A program made the translations under genes and the position numbers. From Hyphomicrobium sp. MC1 (lineage in GTDB: Bacteria > Pseudomonadota > Alphaproteobacteria > Rhizobiales > Hyphomicrobiaceae), in the NCBI RefSeq assembly GCF_000253295.1, contig NC_015717.1:2232001-2296000 (forward strand): 64,000 nt of DNA. Direction: 5' to 3'. This document shows, one piece after another, positions 41,439 to 50,014 of this stretch (positions are counted from its first letter, which is position 1; the number at the start of each line of letters is the position of its first letter). The notes under the pieces were generated by a model. The model was not told the origin of the DNA and searched no databases. It saw nothing but the letters and a program-made list of their open reading frames with translations.

Positions 41439-42170
41439 ATGACCGAGAGGGACCGAAAGCTTGCAGCCATCGTATCGCTGCTGGCGACCACGAGCGTAGC
41501 GCTGAATATGCTCGTTTTCCAGAATACGGGTGCCAAGACGAACAACGGCATCGAAACCGGCGGCATCACCACCGACCGTACGGCCTGGGTCGACGGTCCC
41601 GGCATCATTCTAGGGCCAACCGACCCTGGCCCCGGCGCGTCGGCGCAGTCCGCAGACGGCGTTCTGCCGCCCGCCCCGCTCAGCAGCAGCGACGACGCAG
41701 CTCGCGCCGAGATCACGAAGGGCGTGCAGCGCGAGCTGAACAACATCAACTACGAGCCAGGCCCGGCCGACGGCATTCTGGGCCTCGTGACCCGCGCCGC
41801 CATCTTCGCCTACGAATATGACAACGGCCTCGTGCTGACGAGCGAGCCGAGCGATCAGTTGCTGAGCCAGTTGATCCTCGGGTCGTCATCGCTGTCGCAA
41901 AGCTCGGCGCGTCCCGGCAAGACGATGACGCCCGATGCCGAGAGCCTCGTGCGGACCGTCAAGCAGCAGCTCGCGGGCCTCGGCTATCAGACCGGCGTGC
42001 CCGGTCCGGCTCTGACGCCGGAGCTCGCGCGTGCCATCCGCGAATTCGAGACGGATCAGAAGCTGAAAATTACGGGCCGCATTTCGGGGCCGATGGAAAG
42101 CCGCCTGCTTCGCCTGAAAAGCGAGCCCAAGGCGCGGCGCGATGCCATCGCCAAAGCTTCAAGCCGCTAG
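41439..42170 (+). CDS. Membrane-anchored peptidoglycan-binding domain protein
   Basis: 243 residues. One N-terminal membrane segment (about 8-26), a Gly/Pro/Ser-rich linker, then two PG_binding_1-type repeats: GVQRELNNINYEPGPADGIL, GLVTRAAIFAYEYDNGL, and the second VKQQLAGLGYQTGVPGPALT, PELARAIREFETDQKL. Probably anchors to the inner membrane and contacts the wall. Single gene upstream of a DUF1491 gene. Confidence 0.75.
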   Translation: MTERDRKLAAIVSLLATTSVALNMLVFQNTGAKTNNGIETGGITTDRTAWVDGPGIILGPTDPGPGASAQSADGVLPPAPLSSSDDAARAEITKGVQRELNNINYEPGPADGILGLVTRAAIFAYEYDNGLVLTSEPSDQLLSQLILGSSSLSQSSARPGKTMTPDAESLVRTVKQQLAGLGYQTGVPGPALTPELARAIREFETDQKLKITGRISGPMESRLLRLKSEPKARRDAIAKASSR

Positions 42171-42203
42171 AGCCGGCGCGCGATCTTTTGCTAACGTGGC
42201 CGC

Positions 42204-42548
42204 ATGCGTCTTAAATCTGAAATCTGGGTCAAAGCCTATTTGCGTCGCTGTCAGTACAACGGCGCAATGGGTGTGATTGCGCGCCATGGTGACGACGACG
42301 CCGGGGCGATTTTCATCAAGGTGGTACGGGCCGACGGCTCCGCGGCCGTCTTCTCGCCAGCGCCAGCGGGCCTCGACGATGCCGACTTCGACCGCCGGTG
42401 GGTGCCACGCTTCAAAAGCGAGTTCGTGCCCGAAGCCGAAGCAGAAGCCATGCTCAATCGCGAGGCCGGGTTCGATAGCGACATCTGGGTTGTCGAGATC
42501 GAAGACCGCGAGGGCCGCAACTTCCTCGGCGATGAATTGATGAAATAG
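42204..42548 (+). CDS. DUF1491 family protein
   Basis: 114 residues: MRLKSEIWVKAYLRRCQYNG, GVIARHGDDDAGAIFIKVVR, and the end DSDIWVVEIEDREGRNFLGD are the family pattern. Conserved alphaproteobacterial protein of unknown function, cytoplasmic. 33 bases after the preceding gene, probably co-transcribed. Confidence 0.85.
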   Translation: MRLKSEIWVKAYLRRCQYNGAMGVIARHGDDDAGAIFIKVVRADGSAAVFSPAPAGLDDADFDRRWVPRFKSEFVPEAEAEAMLNREAGFDSDIWVVEIEDREGRNFLGDELMK

Positions 42549-42762
42549 CCACAGCGCGCCGCGCGCAGAATGGCACGGACATTTCCGCCGTTTACAAGCT
42601 CTTAACTTCTCGACGACTGTAATTCATCTGATGCGATGATTCTGGCGGCCGCAGCGCATACTCGCCACATTGGTATCGCGTCCTAAGTCCCGTGGCGGGA
42701 GCCTTCATGGCGGGGAAGTGCCGCACGATGCGAGCGATGCTCGCGTCTTCGGGGGATTGTCC

Positions 42763-42969
42763 ATGGCGACAATACTGGAATTCAAGTCCGCGCCGAGGCC
42801 CACGGCAGCATCGATGCTGTCAGCGTGCGGGGCGGCAGCATCTGCAGAAATCGTTCTGTTTCCCGGTGTCCGGTACGAGCGGGACATCTACGAGCGGAAC
42901 GGCCAAGACGATGCGGACGACCAACGCAAAGCGCAGCGTCACCGCAACGAGCCGGAACTCGAAAGCTGA
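42763..42969 (+). CDS. Small conserved rhizobial-type protein
   Basis: 68 residues, MATILEFKSAPRP.., SAEIVLFPGVRYERDIYERN. The AEIVLFPGVRYER motif occurs in a widespread small alphaproteobacterial protein of unknown function. ATG at 42763 is favoured because the motif-bearing proteins start MATIL.F. The 214 bases before it and the 230 bases after it show no other gene. Confidence 0.6.
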   Translation: MATILEFKSAPRPTAASMLSACGAAASAEIVLFPGVRYERDIYERNGQDDADDQRKAQRHRNEPELES

Positions 42970-43199
42970 TGCACGCGCGTTCTCGTGCGCGTTGACGCAT
43001 CGCGCGCCCGGCTTTTGCGCGGGGATTGCTGTCGTGGATGGCTTCCTGCGCGATCGTGATCTGGGTAAAGCCGTCAGCGGTTTCCCCTCGCAGAGGCTAG
43101 AAGCGAAATCGATCCTTCGGCATGACGCCGAGAATGACAGGCGGAGTGTACGCCCTAACTCCACCGTCACGGCCGCAGAGATGGCCGTCTACGACAAAC

Positions 43200-43757
43200 T
43201 CATGCGCCGTCGAGTTTGCAGGCGGCTTTGGCGAGCACCGCGAGTTCGTCGGTGCGGTAGGGTTCACCTTTGTCGGGAGCACGAACGACGACGAGGCCCC
43301 TCGCGGCAGCAATCGTCTGCTGCGGGTCGACGTTCGCAGGGTTCGTCACCGGCAATCCCTGAAAGCGATCTTCTGATGAAATGATAGACAGGTCGATCGT
43401 CGTCTCGCGATCAGCGGAGGCAGCGGCGAAGTAGAGGTTCGTGCCGTCGGGCGCATAGACGCCGATGGTCCAGCCGAGATCGGGCAGCAGGGCTTTCACG
43501 CGCATCGTGCCGTTCTTCGTTTCGAACGGACAGAATGCATAGCGGGCGTCCGGCGCCAGGAACGGCAGCGGCTGCCGCCGCGGCGCGATGGCATCCGCGA
43601 TCGTCATCTTGTTCTTGGGATAGGTGTGGGCGAGCCGCGTATAGGCCGAGGCGCGCGTGTCGTTGACAGCGAGAAACGTCATGACGAGATGCACGATCCC
43701 GGCCACGAGGAAGAAGATGATGAGCAATCGCCAATCGAAGCTGCGCAACAACCTCAT
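43200..43757 (-). CDS. Membrane-anchored DUF1254-like protein
   Basis: 185 residues. N-terminal membrane segment (about 9-29, LLIIFFLVAGIVHLVMTFLAV), then a domain with ASAYTRLAHTYPKNKMTIAD, ARYAFCPFETKNGTMRVKALLPD, YAPDGTNLYFAA and ARGLVVVRAPDKGEPYR. This is the DUF1254-type partner commonly found downstream of a DUF1214 protein and a class A PBP in Hyphomicrobiales. ATG overlaps the DUF1214 gene as ATGA. Function unknown. Confidence 0.72.
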   Translation of the reverse strand: MRLLRSFDWRLLIIFFLVAGIVHLVMTFLAVNDTRASAYTRLAHTYPKNKMTIADAIAPRRQPLPFLAPDARYAFCPFETKNGTMRVKALLPDLGWTIGVYAPDGTNLYFAAASADRETTIDLSIISSEDRFQGLPVTNPANVDPQQTIAAARGLVVVRAPDKGEPYRTDELAVLAKAACKLDGA

Positions 43758-44407
43758 GAGCAGCCCTCGCGCTTGATGATCGGCAGATCCTTGTTGCGCT
43801 CGGCGCGTTCTTCCGATGACAGGCCGGTCGCGGGATCGAGCACCGTGAACACCAGCACGAGACGGCCCGCGCCGCTTGTCGGCAGCCAGTTGCCGGGGCG
43901 CGCGTCGCGTCCGAGCGTGACGACGAAGGAGCCGTTCGGATTGGGGGCGATGGTGTCGGCGGTGAACTCGTAGCGGTCGGCATCGTTGGCGATGAGATTG
44001 CCGCGCGTATCGAACACGCCGATGCTCCACCACAGTCCGTGCATGTTCGCGCCGGTGACGACGTAATTGCACGACGAGTGCAGCCGCGCGCCTTCCGAAT
44101 CCGTTCGCGCTTCGAACACACCTGCGCTGTCGGACGAGATCCGAAGCTTGCCGGTCGAGATCATGTGCGCCTTGGTGTAGGGGTCGGCGCTTTCGCGGCC
44201 GATGCGCGGCCACTGCTGCCATGGTCCATACGTCGCGACCGACAGCGGTGAGCCACGCGCAATCATATAGCGGCTTGACCATAGACCGGCGCCGATCGCG
44301 AGCATGACAACGAGCACGACCGTCACGGCACGTACGATAATGCCGACGATCGCGCGCAAGACGCTCAGTCTCGATGGGGCAGCAGGTTCAAGTCCGATCG
44401 ATGCCAC
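43754..44407 (-). CDS. DUF1214 domain protein
   Basis: 217 residues. One membrane segment (about 25-45), then DPYTKAHMISTGKLRISSDS, VVTGANMHGLWWSIGVFDTR, NPNGSFVVTLGRDARPGNWL, the DUF1214 pattern, ending KREGC. Between the PBP gene and its DUF1254-like partner on the minus strand; likely an envelope protein pair. Confidence 0.8.
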   Translation of the reverse strand: MASIGLEPAAPSRLSVLRAIVGIIVRAVTVVLVVMLAIGAGLWSSRYMIARGSPLSVATYGPWQQWPRIGRESADPYTKAHMISTGKLRISSDSAGVFEARTDSEGARLHSSCNYVVTGANMHGLWWSIGVFDTRGNLIANDADRYEFTADTIAPNPNGSFVVTLGRDARPGNWLPTSGAGRLVLVFTVLDPATGLSSEERAERNKDLPIIKREGCS

Positions 44408-44437
44408 GTTCGTTTTGCTTTCCTATCGGATCCGCAT

Positions 44438-46759
44438 TCAAGGCACCGCTGTCGCCGGGTTTTTCGCGCCGGAACCGCTAGCTGCTATTGGTGGCGACAG
44501 ACCATCGGGCGGGATGCCGAACAAAGTCGCGCGCCGATCCGGCTTGGTCGCGGGCTGCGGCATGTCTTTCGGATCGACCGGAAGCGGCAAATGCGAAGCG
44601 CCGCCGCTGCCCGGGGCGGGCGCCGGTCCCTCGTCGTTAGCCTTGCGCAGCGCCGATGCCAGGACCTTCAAAACCTCGCGTGTCTTTGGCGGCATGATGC
44701 TCTGCGGCTTGGAAGCGTCGGTCTGCGCGGGCTCCAATCCCGCAGCCACCTGTTGCGCTCGGAGTTCGGCGAGCCGTTGCTGTTCTTCGACCTGCCGCGG
44801 ATGCGGCGCAAGGCCTGGGATCGTCGGAATGTTCATGTCGGTGTGCGCGACAGTCATGACATCATGCCAGAGCGGGGCCGCCTGATGGCCGCCCGTCACG
44901 CCTGCGCGCATCGGCCGATTGTCGTCGTTGCCGATCCAGACGCCCGCTACGTATTTGCCGGTGAAGCCCATGAACCAAGCGTCTTTGGGTCCCGTCGACG
45001 TACCCGTCTTGCCCGCGACGTTGGTGAAGTCGAGGTTGGCCATGCCGCCCGTACCCTGCGTCACCACGCGATTGAGCATGACGTTCATCTCTTCTGCCAC
45101 GTGCCGCGAGACGACTTGCGGCGTCGGTGGTTCGTCACGTTCGTGCGAGTAGAGCAGATCGCCCTTTGAGGTCGTGATATCGAGAATGCCATAGGGCTTG
45201 GCGAGCTTGCCGTCATTGGCGAACGTTGCGAAACCGCCAGTGTGCTCGAGGACCGTGAGACCGCCGTCACCGAGCGCCATCGAGCATGTCTTTTTCACGC
45301 CTTCGATGCCGAGGCGCTTCGTCATGTCGATGACCTTTTCGCGCCCGACGGCGAATGACAATTCTGCTGCGACAGTGTTGAGAGAGCGAGCCAGTGCGTT
45401 CCAGAGCGGGATGCGCGCGCCCGAGCCGCCGCCACCACCGTAATTCGACGGCGACCAGTTTCCGCACGACCGCGAGGCGTCGCGCACGATGGTGTCCGGC
45501 GTATAGCCGTTCTCCAACGCCGTCGCGTAGACGTAGACCTTGAAGGATGAGCCCGGCTGGCGTTTCGCGTGCGTCGCGCGGTTGAACTGGCTCTCGCCGT
45601 AATCGGGGCCACCGATGAGAGCGCGGACCTTTCCGTCGGTTTCCATCACGACGATGGCGCCGGAGTCGAAGCGGTCCGCCTTGCCGTCCTTGCGAAGCGC
45701 AGCGTTGAGCGCTTCCTGCGCCTGCCGCTGTAGCGTGAGATCAACCGTCGTCCGCGCCGTCAGCACGTATTGGTTCTTGCCTTCGGCGAGGCGCTGCACT
45801 TCCTCATACGCCCAATCGAGGAACCAGTCCGGACTGCTCGTCGCCCGTGCCTCGACGATTTTGGCCGGGTTCATTCGCGCGGCGTGCACCTGCCCTGCCG
45901 TGTAGTATCCGGCCTCGACGAGATTATCGAGAACCTGATTGGTTCGTGCCCGCGACGCCGCCAGATCGACCAACGGCGAATATTTCGTCGGCGCCTTGAA
46001 GAGGCCGGCCAGCACCGCAGCTTCGGCCATGTTGATGTCGCGGACGGACTTGCCGAAATAGTACTGCGAGGCGGCTTCGACACCAAAGGTGCCGCCGCCC
46101 AGATAGGCGCGGTCGAAATAGAGTTTCAGGATCTGCTTCTTCGAGTACCGGCTTTCGAGCAGGAACGACAAAAACAGCTCTTTGATCTTGCGCTGGATGG
46201 ATCGTTCTGACGACAGGAACAGGTTTTTCGCGAGCTGCTGCGTCAATGTCGAGCCGCCTTGCACCACCTCGTTGGCCTGCACGTTGGTGACGAACGCGCG
46301 CAGCGTGCCCAAGACGTCGATGCCGTAATGCTCGAAGAAGCGCCGGTCTTCGGTTGCGAGCGTCGCCTTGATGAGCACATCTGGTATTTCGCTGAGCGGC
46401 ACGGAATCGTTGTGCAGGATGCCGCGGCGGCCGATCTCATTGCCGTTGACGTCGAGGAACGTCACGGCATAGCGCCCGGTCGAAAACTTGCTTTCGTCGA
46501 ACTCCTGGAAGGCGGGCAGCGCCAAGCCGTAAAGCACGACGAAGCCGCCGAACAGCATCGTCAGGCTTTCCGACGCAAATTCGTTCAGAAGCCGCCGCCA
46601 GCCGACAAGCTGAAAGCGCGCGAAAAAGCTCGAGCCGGCATTCCAATAGTCCTTGATGCGCGACCAGGCATCCCCGAGCGACGAATTGATTTTCGAATCA
46701 AGGGCGAGCCAGTCGATGAAGCGATCCCGTCCGCCCTGCTTGTGAAACCAGTCGTTCAA
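44438..46759 (-). CDS. Class A penicillin-binding protein (transglycosylase/transpeptidase)
   Basis: 773 residues. After a cytoplasmic N-terminus and one membrane helix (about 68-90), the GT51 domain shows ATEDRRFFEHYGID, GGSTLTQQLAKNLFLSSERS and KELFLSFLLESRYSKKQILK. The transpeptidase domain has SxxK in KRQPGSSFKVYVYATALENG, SxN in ARSLNTVAAELSF and KTG in VAGKTGTSTGPKDAWFMG. It polymerises and cross-links peptidoglycan. A proline-rich C-terminus follows (GPAPAPGSGGASHLPLPVDP). The product is PBP1A/1C-like; the exact subtype is left open. Confidence 0.93.
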   Translation of the reverse strand: MNDWFHKQGGRDRFIDWLALDSKINSSLGDAWSRIKDYWNAGSSFFARFQLVGWRRLLNEFASESLTMLFGGFVVLYGLALPAFQEFDESKFSTGRYAVTFLDVNGNEIGRRGILHNDSVPLSEIPDVLIKATLATEDRRFFEHYGIDVLGTLRAFVTNVQANEVVQGGSTLTQQLAKNLFLSSERSIQRKIKELFLSFLLESRYSKKQILKLYFDRAYLGGGTFGVEAASQYYFGKSVRDINMAEAAVLAGLFKAPTKYSPLVDLAASRARTNQVLDNLVEAGYYTAGQVHAARMNPAKIVEARATSSPDWFLDWAYEEVQRLAEGKNQYVLTARTTVDLTLQRQAQEALNAALRKDGKADRFDSGAIVVMETDGKVRALIGGPDYGESQFNRATHAKRQPGSSFKVYVYATALENGYTPDTIVRDASRSCGNWSPSNYGGGGGSGARIPLWNALARSLNTVAAELSFAVGREKVIDMTKRLGIEGVKKTCSMALGDGGLTVLEHTGGFATFANDGKLAKPYGILDITTSKGDLLYSHERDEPPTPQVVSRHVAEEMNVMLNRVVTQGTGGMANLDFTNVAGKTGTSTGPKDAWFMGFTGKYVAGVWIGNDDNRPMRAGVTGGHQAAPLWHDVMTVAHTDMNIPTIPGLAPHPRQVEEQQRLAELRAQQVAAGLEPAQTDASKPQSIMPPKTREVLKVLASALRKANDEGPAPAPGSGGASHLPLPVDPKDMPQPATKPDRRATLFGIPPDGLSPPIAASGSGAKNPATAVP

Positions 46760-46974
46760 GAAGCGCCATCCCTTGCCGGCGTCTGTTGTATCAAGTCGCT
46801 CTTGTCACGCGCGAGACGCGGGCTTAAGCCCTTTACTGCAAGAATTTTATTTGCAACAGCAATTGCGACGCATCCGCCGGACGCGCCGCAAAGCGAGTTT
46901 GCCGACGTTAGACGTCGCAAGTCGACAAAATTGTGGTTATCCCGGCTCAAGCCAGAAGGGAAGAGCAAGACCTG

Positions 46975-47496
46975 ATGTTGGACGGCAACGATCCACCGTT
47001 CTGGCGCACAAAAACGCTCGAAGAGATGAGTCCCGACGAGTGGGAGGCGCTGTGCGACGGCTGCGGCCGCTGCTGTCTCGTCAAGCTCGAAGACGAAGAC
47101 ACGGCGCAGATTTATCTCACGCGGCTCTCCTGCAGCATGCTCGACGTCCGCACTTGCCGCTGCAAGGACTACCCCAACCGCTTCGAGAAAATGCCAGACT
47201 GCCTGGCGATCGACATTCCGCGTGCGCGCGAGTTGTCGTGGCTGCCGAAGTCGTGCGCCTACCGCATCGTCGGTGAGGGTGGCGATCTGCCGTGGTGGCA
47301 TCCGCTCGTCTCCGGCACGGCCGAGACGGTGCATCAGGCGGGCATCTCGGTCCGCAGCTTCGCCATGAGCGAGCGGCGCGTGAAGCAGGAAAACTACTGG
47401 AAGTACATCATTCCCGATCTGCCGGACGAAGCGGCGGAGCCGCCTCGCCCATCGCGTTCCGGCAAAGGCCGGAAGGCGGCCAAATCCGGGAAGTAA
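46975..47496 (+). CDS. YcgN-family cysteine cluster protein
   Basis: 173 residues: CDGCGRCCLVKLEDEDT, SCSMLDVRTCRCKDYPNR, MPDCLAIDI, LPKSCAYR and GGDLPWWHPLVSG are the signature of the UPF0260/YcgN family (zinc/iron-sulfur cluster Cys). Function unknown, cytoplasmic. Divergent from the PBP gene. Confidence 0.9.
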   Translation: MLDGNDPPFWRTKTLEEMSPDEWEALCDGCGRCCLVKLEDEDTAQIYLTRLSCSMLDVRTCRCKDYPNRFEKMPDCLAIDIPRARELSWLPKSCAYRIVGEGGDLPWWHPLVSGTAETVHQAGISVRSFAMSERRVKQENYWKYIIPDLPDEAAEPPRPSRSGKGRKAAKSGK

Positions 47497-47543
47497 GTGA
47501 GCACGACGTCATCCTCGGGCCGGTCACCGAGACATCTAACCAC

Positions 47544-47633
47544 CGTCATCCCGGCGCAGGCCGGGATCCAGCCAAGCGCCAAACATTCGTTGCGATGATG
47601 ATTGCCTGGGTGCCGACCTCCGTCGGCATGACG
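47544..47633. repeat. Bipartite palindromic repeat, copy 5
   Basis: 90 bp, same orientation as copy 4: CGTCATCCCGGCGCAGGCCGG left, TGGGTGCCGACCTCCGTCGG and CATGACG right. The only copy outside the GTA-like cluster in this window, in the gap 47497-47697. Confidence 0.8.
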
Positions 47634-47697
47634 ATGGCGAGGGAGCGCGCGTAAGATATCAACATGCCGTCCTTGGACTCGTTCCGATGAGGCAGGT

Positions 47698-48267
47698 TCA
47701 CCGAGGATCGATCTCGGGGCGGTAGTCGCTCGCGCCCCAGTGGCGGACGCGGACGGGACGGTCGGCGTGGGCAGTCGTCGGTGGCGGCAGCATTCCGTAA
47801 TGGCGCGCTAACTGACGAAGCGCGATCTGCAGGATGATCTTGCCCGAGCGCTGCGGCCAGCCGCTTGCCTTCTCGCTGGCTTCAAGACCTTTCAAGTGAC
47901 AGCAGACGTCGATCAGCACACCGGCAAGATCAGGACCGACGGCCGCCAACGCGCGCTTCACACGCTCCTTCGCCGCAACAACGGCATCGCGGATGTCGGG
48001 ACCGATGTCCGGCGCGCCCTTGCCGCCACCGCCGCCAGAAAGCAGCAACGACCAGTTGGCGGTCGTGCGCGGCGTCATTTGAGCAAACCAGAAGTCCGCG
48101 CGGAGCTTTTCGCCAGCATCGAATTCGGTGTCGGTCAGCATCGGCTGGCCGTCCTTGTCCTTGCGCCGAGCGAGCCAGGCCAGCGGACTTTCGGCAAGGT
48201 TGCGTGTCGGCGTAGTACTTCCCTCTTGCGCGTTGACTGCGTTGCGGCGCGTGTTTCCTACAGCCAT
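47698..48267 (-). CDS. DUF6456 domain protein
   Basis: 189 residues. SPLAWLARRKDKDGQPMLTD, EKLRADFWFAQMTPRTTANW, ERVKRALAAVGPDLAGVLID and CCHLKGLEASEKASGWPQRS match the DUF6456 pattern seen in Hyphomicrobiales behind DnaA-C-like regulators. Starts inside the end of that upstream gene (10-base overlap). Possibly DNA-binding; unproven. Confidence 0.8.
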   Translation of the reverse strand: MAVGNTRRNAVNAQEGSTTPTRNLAESPLAWLARRKDKDGQPMLTDTEFDAGEKLRADFWFAQMTPRTTANWSLLLSGGGGGKGAPDIGPDIRDAVVAAKERVKRALAAVGPDLAGVLIDVCCHLKGLEASEKASGWPQRSGKIILQIALRQLARHYGMLPPPTTAHADRPVRVRHWGASDYRPEIDPR

Positions 48268-48785
48268 TGATGTTCCTCGATCTCCTCGCGCGGACTGATC
48301 CGATTGGGGGTTACGTCGCGCTGGACGAGCGTCGGCAACGCCCACCCCAAAACATCCAGCGCGCGATCGAAATTCGGGTCGTCGCGGCGGCACTCGACCT
48401 TGAGACAGGCATGCGCGACGGTGGTGCGATCGCGGCCGAACATCGTGCCGACTTCCGTCAGCGACATGCGGCAGCAAACATGTGCGAGGTACATCGCGAC
48501 CTGACGCGCCTCGGCGATGTCTCGAACGCCGCGTGTTCCACTCCAGAGGAGGTCTGCATCAACGCCGAAGACGTTGGAAATCGCCAGATCGATTGCGACG
48601 CGCGTCTGGCGGTGGCGCAGGTCGTCCGCCGTTTCGCGATCGGCCACAAGACGCTGTCGCGTCTTCAGGGCCGACAAAAGCGAAGCCCGTGTCATCCCTT
48701 CTTCCCATGGTCTGACAATCGTACGGACGTTAACGCCCGTCGCGGATGAGTGAACATGTCTGGCCATTCGTCTCGGTTGTGTCAT
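48258..48785 (-). CDS. DnaA C-terminal-like helix-turn-helix protein
   Basis: 175 residues. The middle (RETADDLRHRQTRVAIDLAI..FGVDADLLW..TRGVRDIAEARQVAMYLAHVCCRMSLTEVGTMFGRDRTTVAHACLKVE) is the DNA-binding domain IV of DnaA, with the RDRTTVAHA signature, but no AAA+ ATPase is present. It may bind DnaA boxes and act as a regulator. ATG at 48767 (MARHV) is an alternative start. The DUF6456 gene overlaps its end. Confidence 0.82.
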   Translation of the reverse strand: MTQPRRMARHVHSSATGVNVRTIVRPWEEGMTRASLLSALKTRQRLVADRETADDLRHRQTRVAIDLAISNVFGVDADLLWSGTRGVRDIAEARQVAMYLAHVCCRMSLTEVGTMFGRDRTTVAHACLKVECRRDDPNFDRALDVLGWALPTLVQRDVTPNRISPREEIEEHQWL

Positions 48786-48914
48786 CGCCGAGCAGAATAC
48801 GGGCGCCCGATACAGCGGGGATAAGTTTTTTTCGAGCGCTTACGTTCACCTTATCGGCGGCGACACTTGCGAAAGTTATCCCCGCGTTCGTCGGCGGCCT
48901 CACAGTCGCCAATC

Positions 48915-49220
48915 ATGCACAACTGCGTATCAAATCGACACAAGACGACATCCGGCGATGCGGGGCTGTCTGTCTTTCGCAAGCGAGAGTCCAACTACGC
49001 GCCGGATGCTTTGCAACTTTTGCCCGTTTGGCCAAAGGAAATTGGCGATCGCACGGAGCAAGGACGGAGAAAAATTATCGCCATCATCGAACGGGAATTG
49101 CGGAAAGAGCGCCGTCGCGGCATTGTCGGAGACCGCGCCTACGATCTGACGCGGCACTCCCGTCTCGCCAGATTGTTAAAGCAAGAACGCGACGCGCTCG
49201 CCAAGCTTATTCACCGGTGA
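48915..49220 (+). CDS. Conserved hypothetical protein
   Basis: 101 residues: RESNYAPDALQLLPVWPKEI, EQGRRKIIAIIERELRKERR, RGIVGDRAYDLTRHSRLARLLKQERDALA. Basic and helical. Not recognised as a named family; related small proteins beside mucR-type genes are known in Hyphomicrobium relatives. Start at 48915 is uncertain (48867 possible). Confidence 0.5.
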   Translation: MHNCVSNRHKTTSGDAGLSVFRKRESNYAPDALQLLPVWPKEIGDRTEQGRRKIIAIIERELRKERRRGIVGDRAYDLTRHSRLARLLKQERDALAKLIHR

Positions 49221-49260
49221 GTTCAGCGGTGCGGCCTGAGGAATTTGATCCGTTGCCAGA

Positions 49261-49668
49261 TTATCTTTCGCGACGGGTGCCGAGGCCCATTTTCTTCGCA
49301 AGCTGCGAGCGGGCGTTGGCGTAATTCGGCGCGACCATCGGATAGTCGGGCGGCAGCCCCCACTTCTCGCGGTATTCTTCCGGCGACAAGTTGTAGTGCG
49401 TCCGCAAATGCCGCTTCAGCGATTTGAACTTCTTGCCGTCTTCGAGACAGATGATGAAGTCCGGCATGACGGACTTCTTGACGGCGATCTTCGGTTTCGA
49501 CTCTTCGCGGTCCTGCGGCACCGTCCGCCCAGCGGCGCGGCTCAACGCGGCGTGCGTTTCGGCGATCAGGTTCGGAAGCTCGGTCGAGGCGATCGAATTG
49601 TTGCTGACGTACGCTGCGACGATCGTCGCCGTGATCGTCACAAGCTCAGGCTGGGCAGAACTGTCCAT
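49261..49668 (-). CDS. mucR: MucR/Ros-family zinc-finger transcriptional regulator
   Basis: 135 residues. The C2H2-like finger ICLEDGKKFKSLKRHLRTHY and the following LSPEEYREKWGLPPDYPMVA, PNYANARSQLAKKMGLG are diagnostic. Such proteins bind AT-rich promoters and regulate exopolysaccharide, motility and cell-cycle genes, and often repress themselves. ATG at 49668 gives MDSSAQPELVTITATIVAAY, the usual N-terminal helical domain. Confidence 0.93.
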   Translation of the reverse strand: MDSSAQPELVTITATIVAAYVSNNSIASTELPNLIAETHAALSRAAGRTVPQDREESKPKIAVKKSVMPDFIICLEDGKKFKSLKRHLRTHYNLSPEEYREKWGLPPDYPMVAPNYANARSQLAKKMGLGTRRER

Positions 49669-49864
49669 GTGCTCATCTTCCGCTTCCTCTGCCGGTCGAA
49701 AAACCTGCCCGGACCGCCCGTCCATGTCGACACCCCGCCGTTTTCCGTTTTAATCGACGAAGTCCGCCGGAAACCCCAGTAACGCGAATGCAGCCGACGA
49801 GATCAACTGGAATTCACTTGCGAAAGCTTTGACTACAGGTCGCATTCATTGTCAATCGCGGCGC

Positions 49865-49892
49865 AGAATTAGATTACGACATTACTAATTCT
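49865..49892. promoter_or_regulatory. AT-rich inverted repeat in the mucR-oligopeptidase intergenic region
   Basis: AGAATTAG-12 bases-CTAATTCT, eight-base perfect arms, in the gap 49669-50014 between divergently read genes. The gap is locally AT-rich (TAATTCTTGATC, TTTGATCATTAC) and holds no gene. A MucR autoregulatory site is plausible because MucR proteins bind AT-rich DNA with helical-phase spacing. Not verifiable here. Confidence 0.35.
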
Positions 49893-50014
49893 TGATCTGG
49901 GGGCATCTGCATTTGATCATTACTCGGTGACTGGAGCCGCGTTGACGTGCGCCCGCGGGCGGCCGAGAACCATCCCCCCGATCTTCACTCAAGCATCGAA
50001 AGGTTTGTAGCCCG

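Noticed and set aside
48875..48895. Replication origin next to the DnaA-C-like gene
   Set aside because: TTATCCCC is present once, but no cluster of DnaA boxes or AT-rich unwinding region was seen, and the neighbouring gene is not full-length dnaA.
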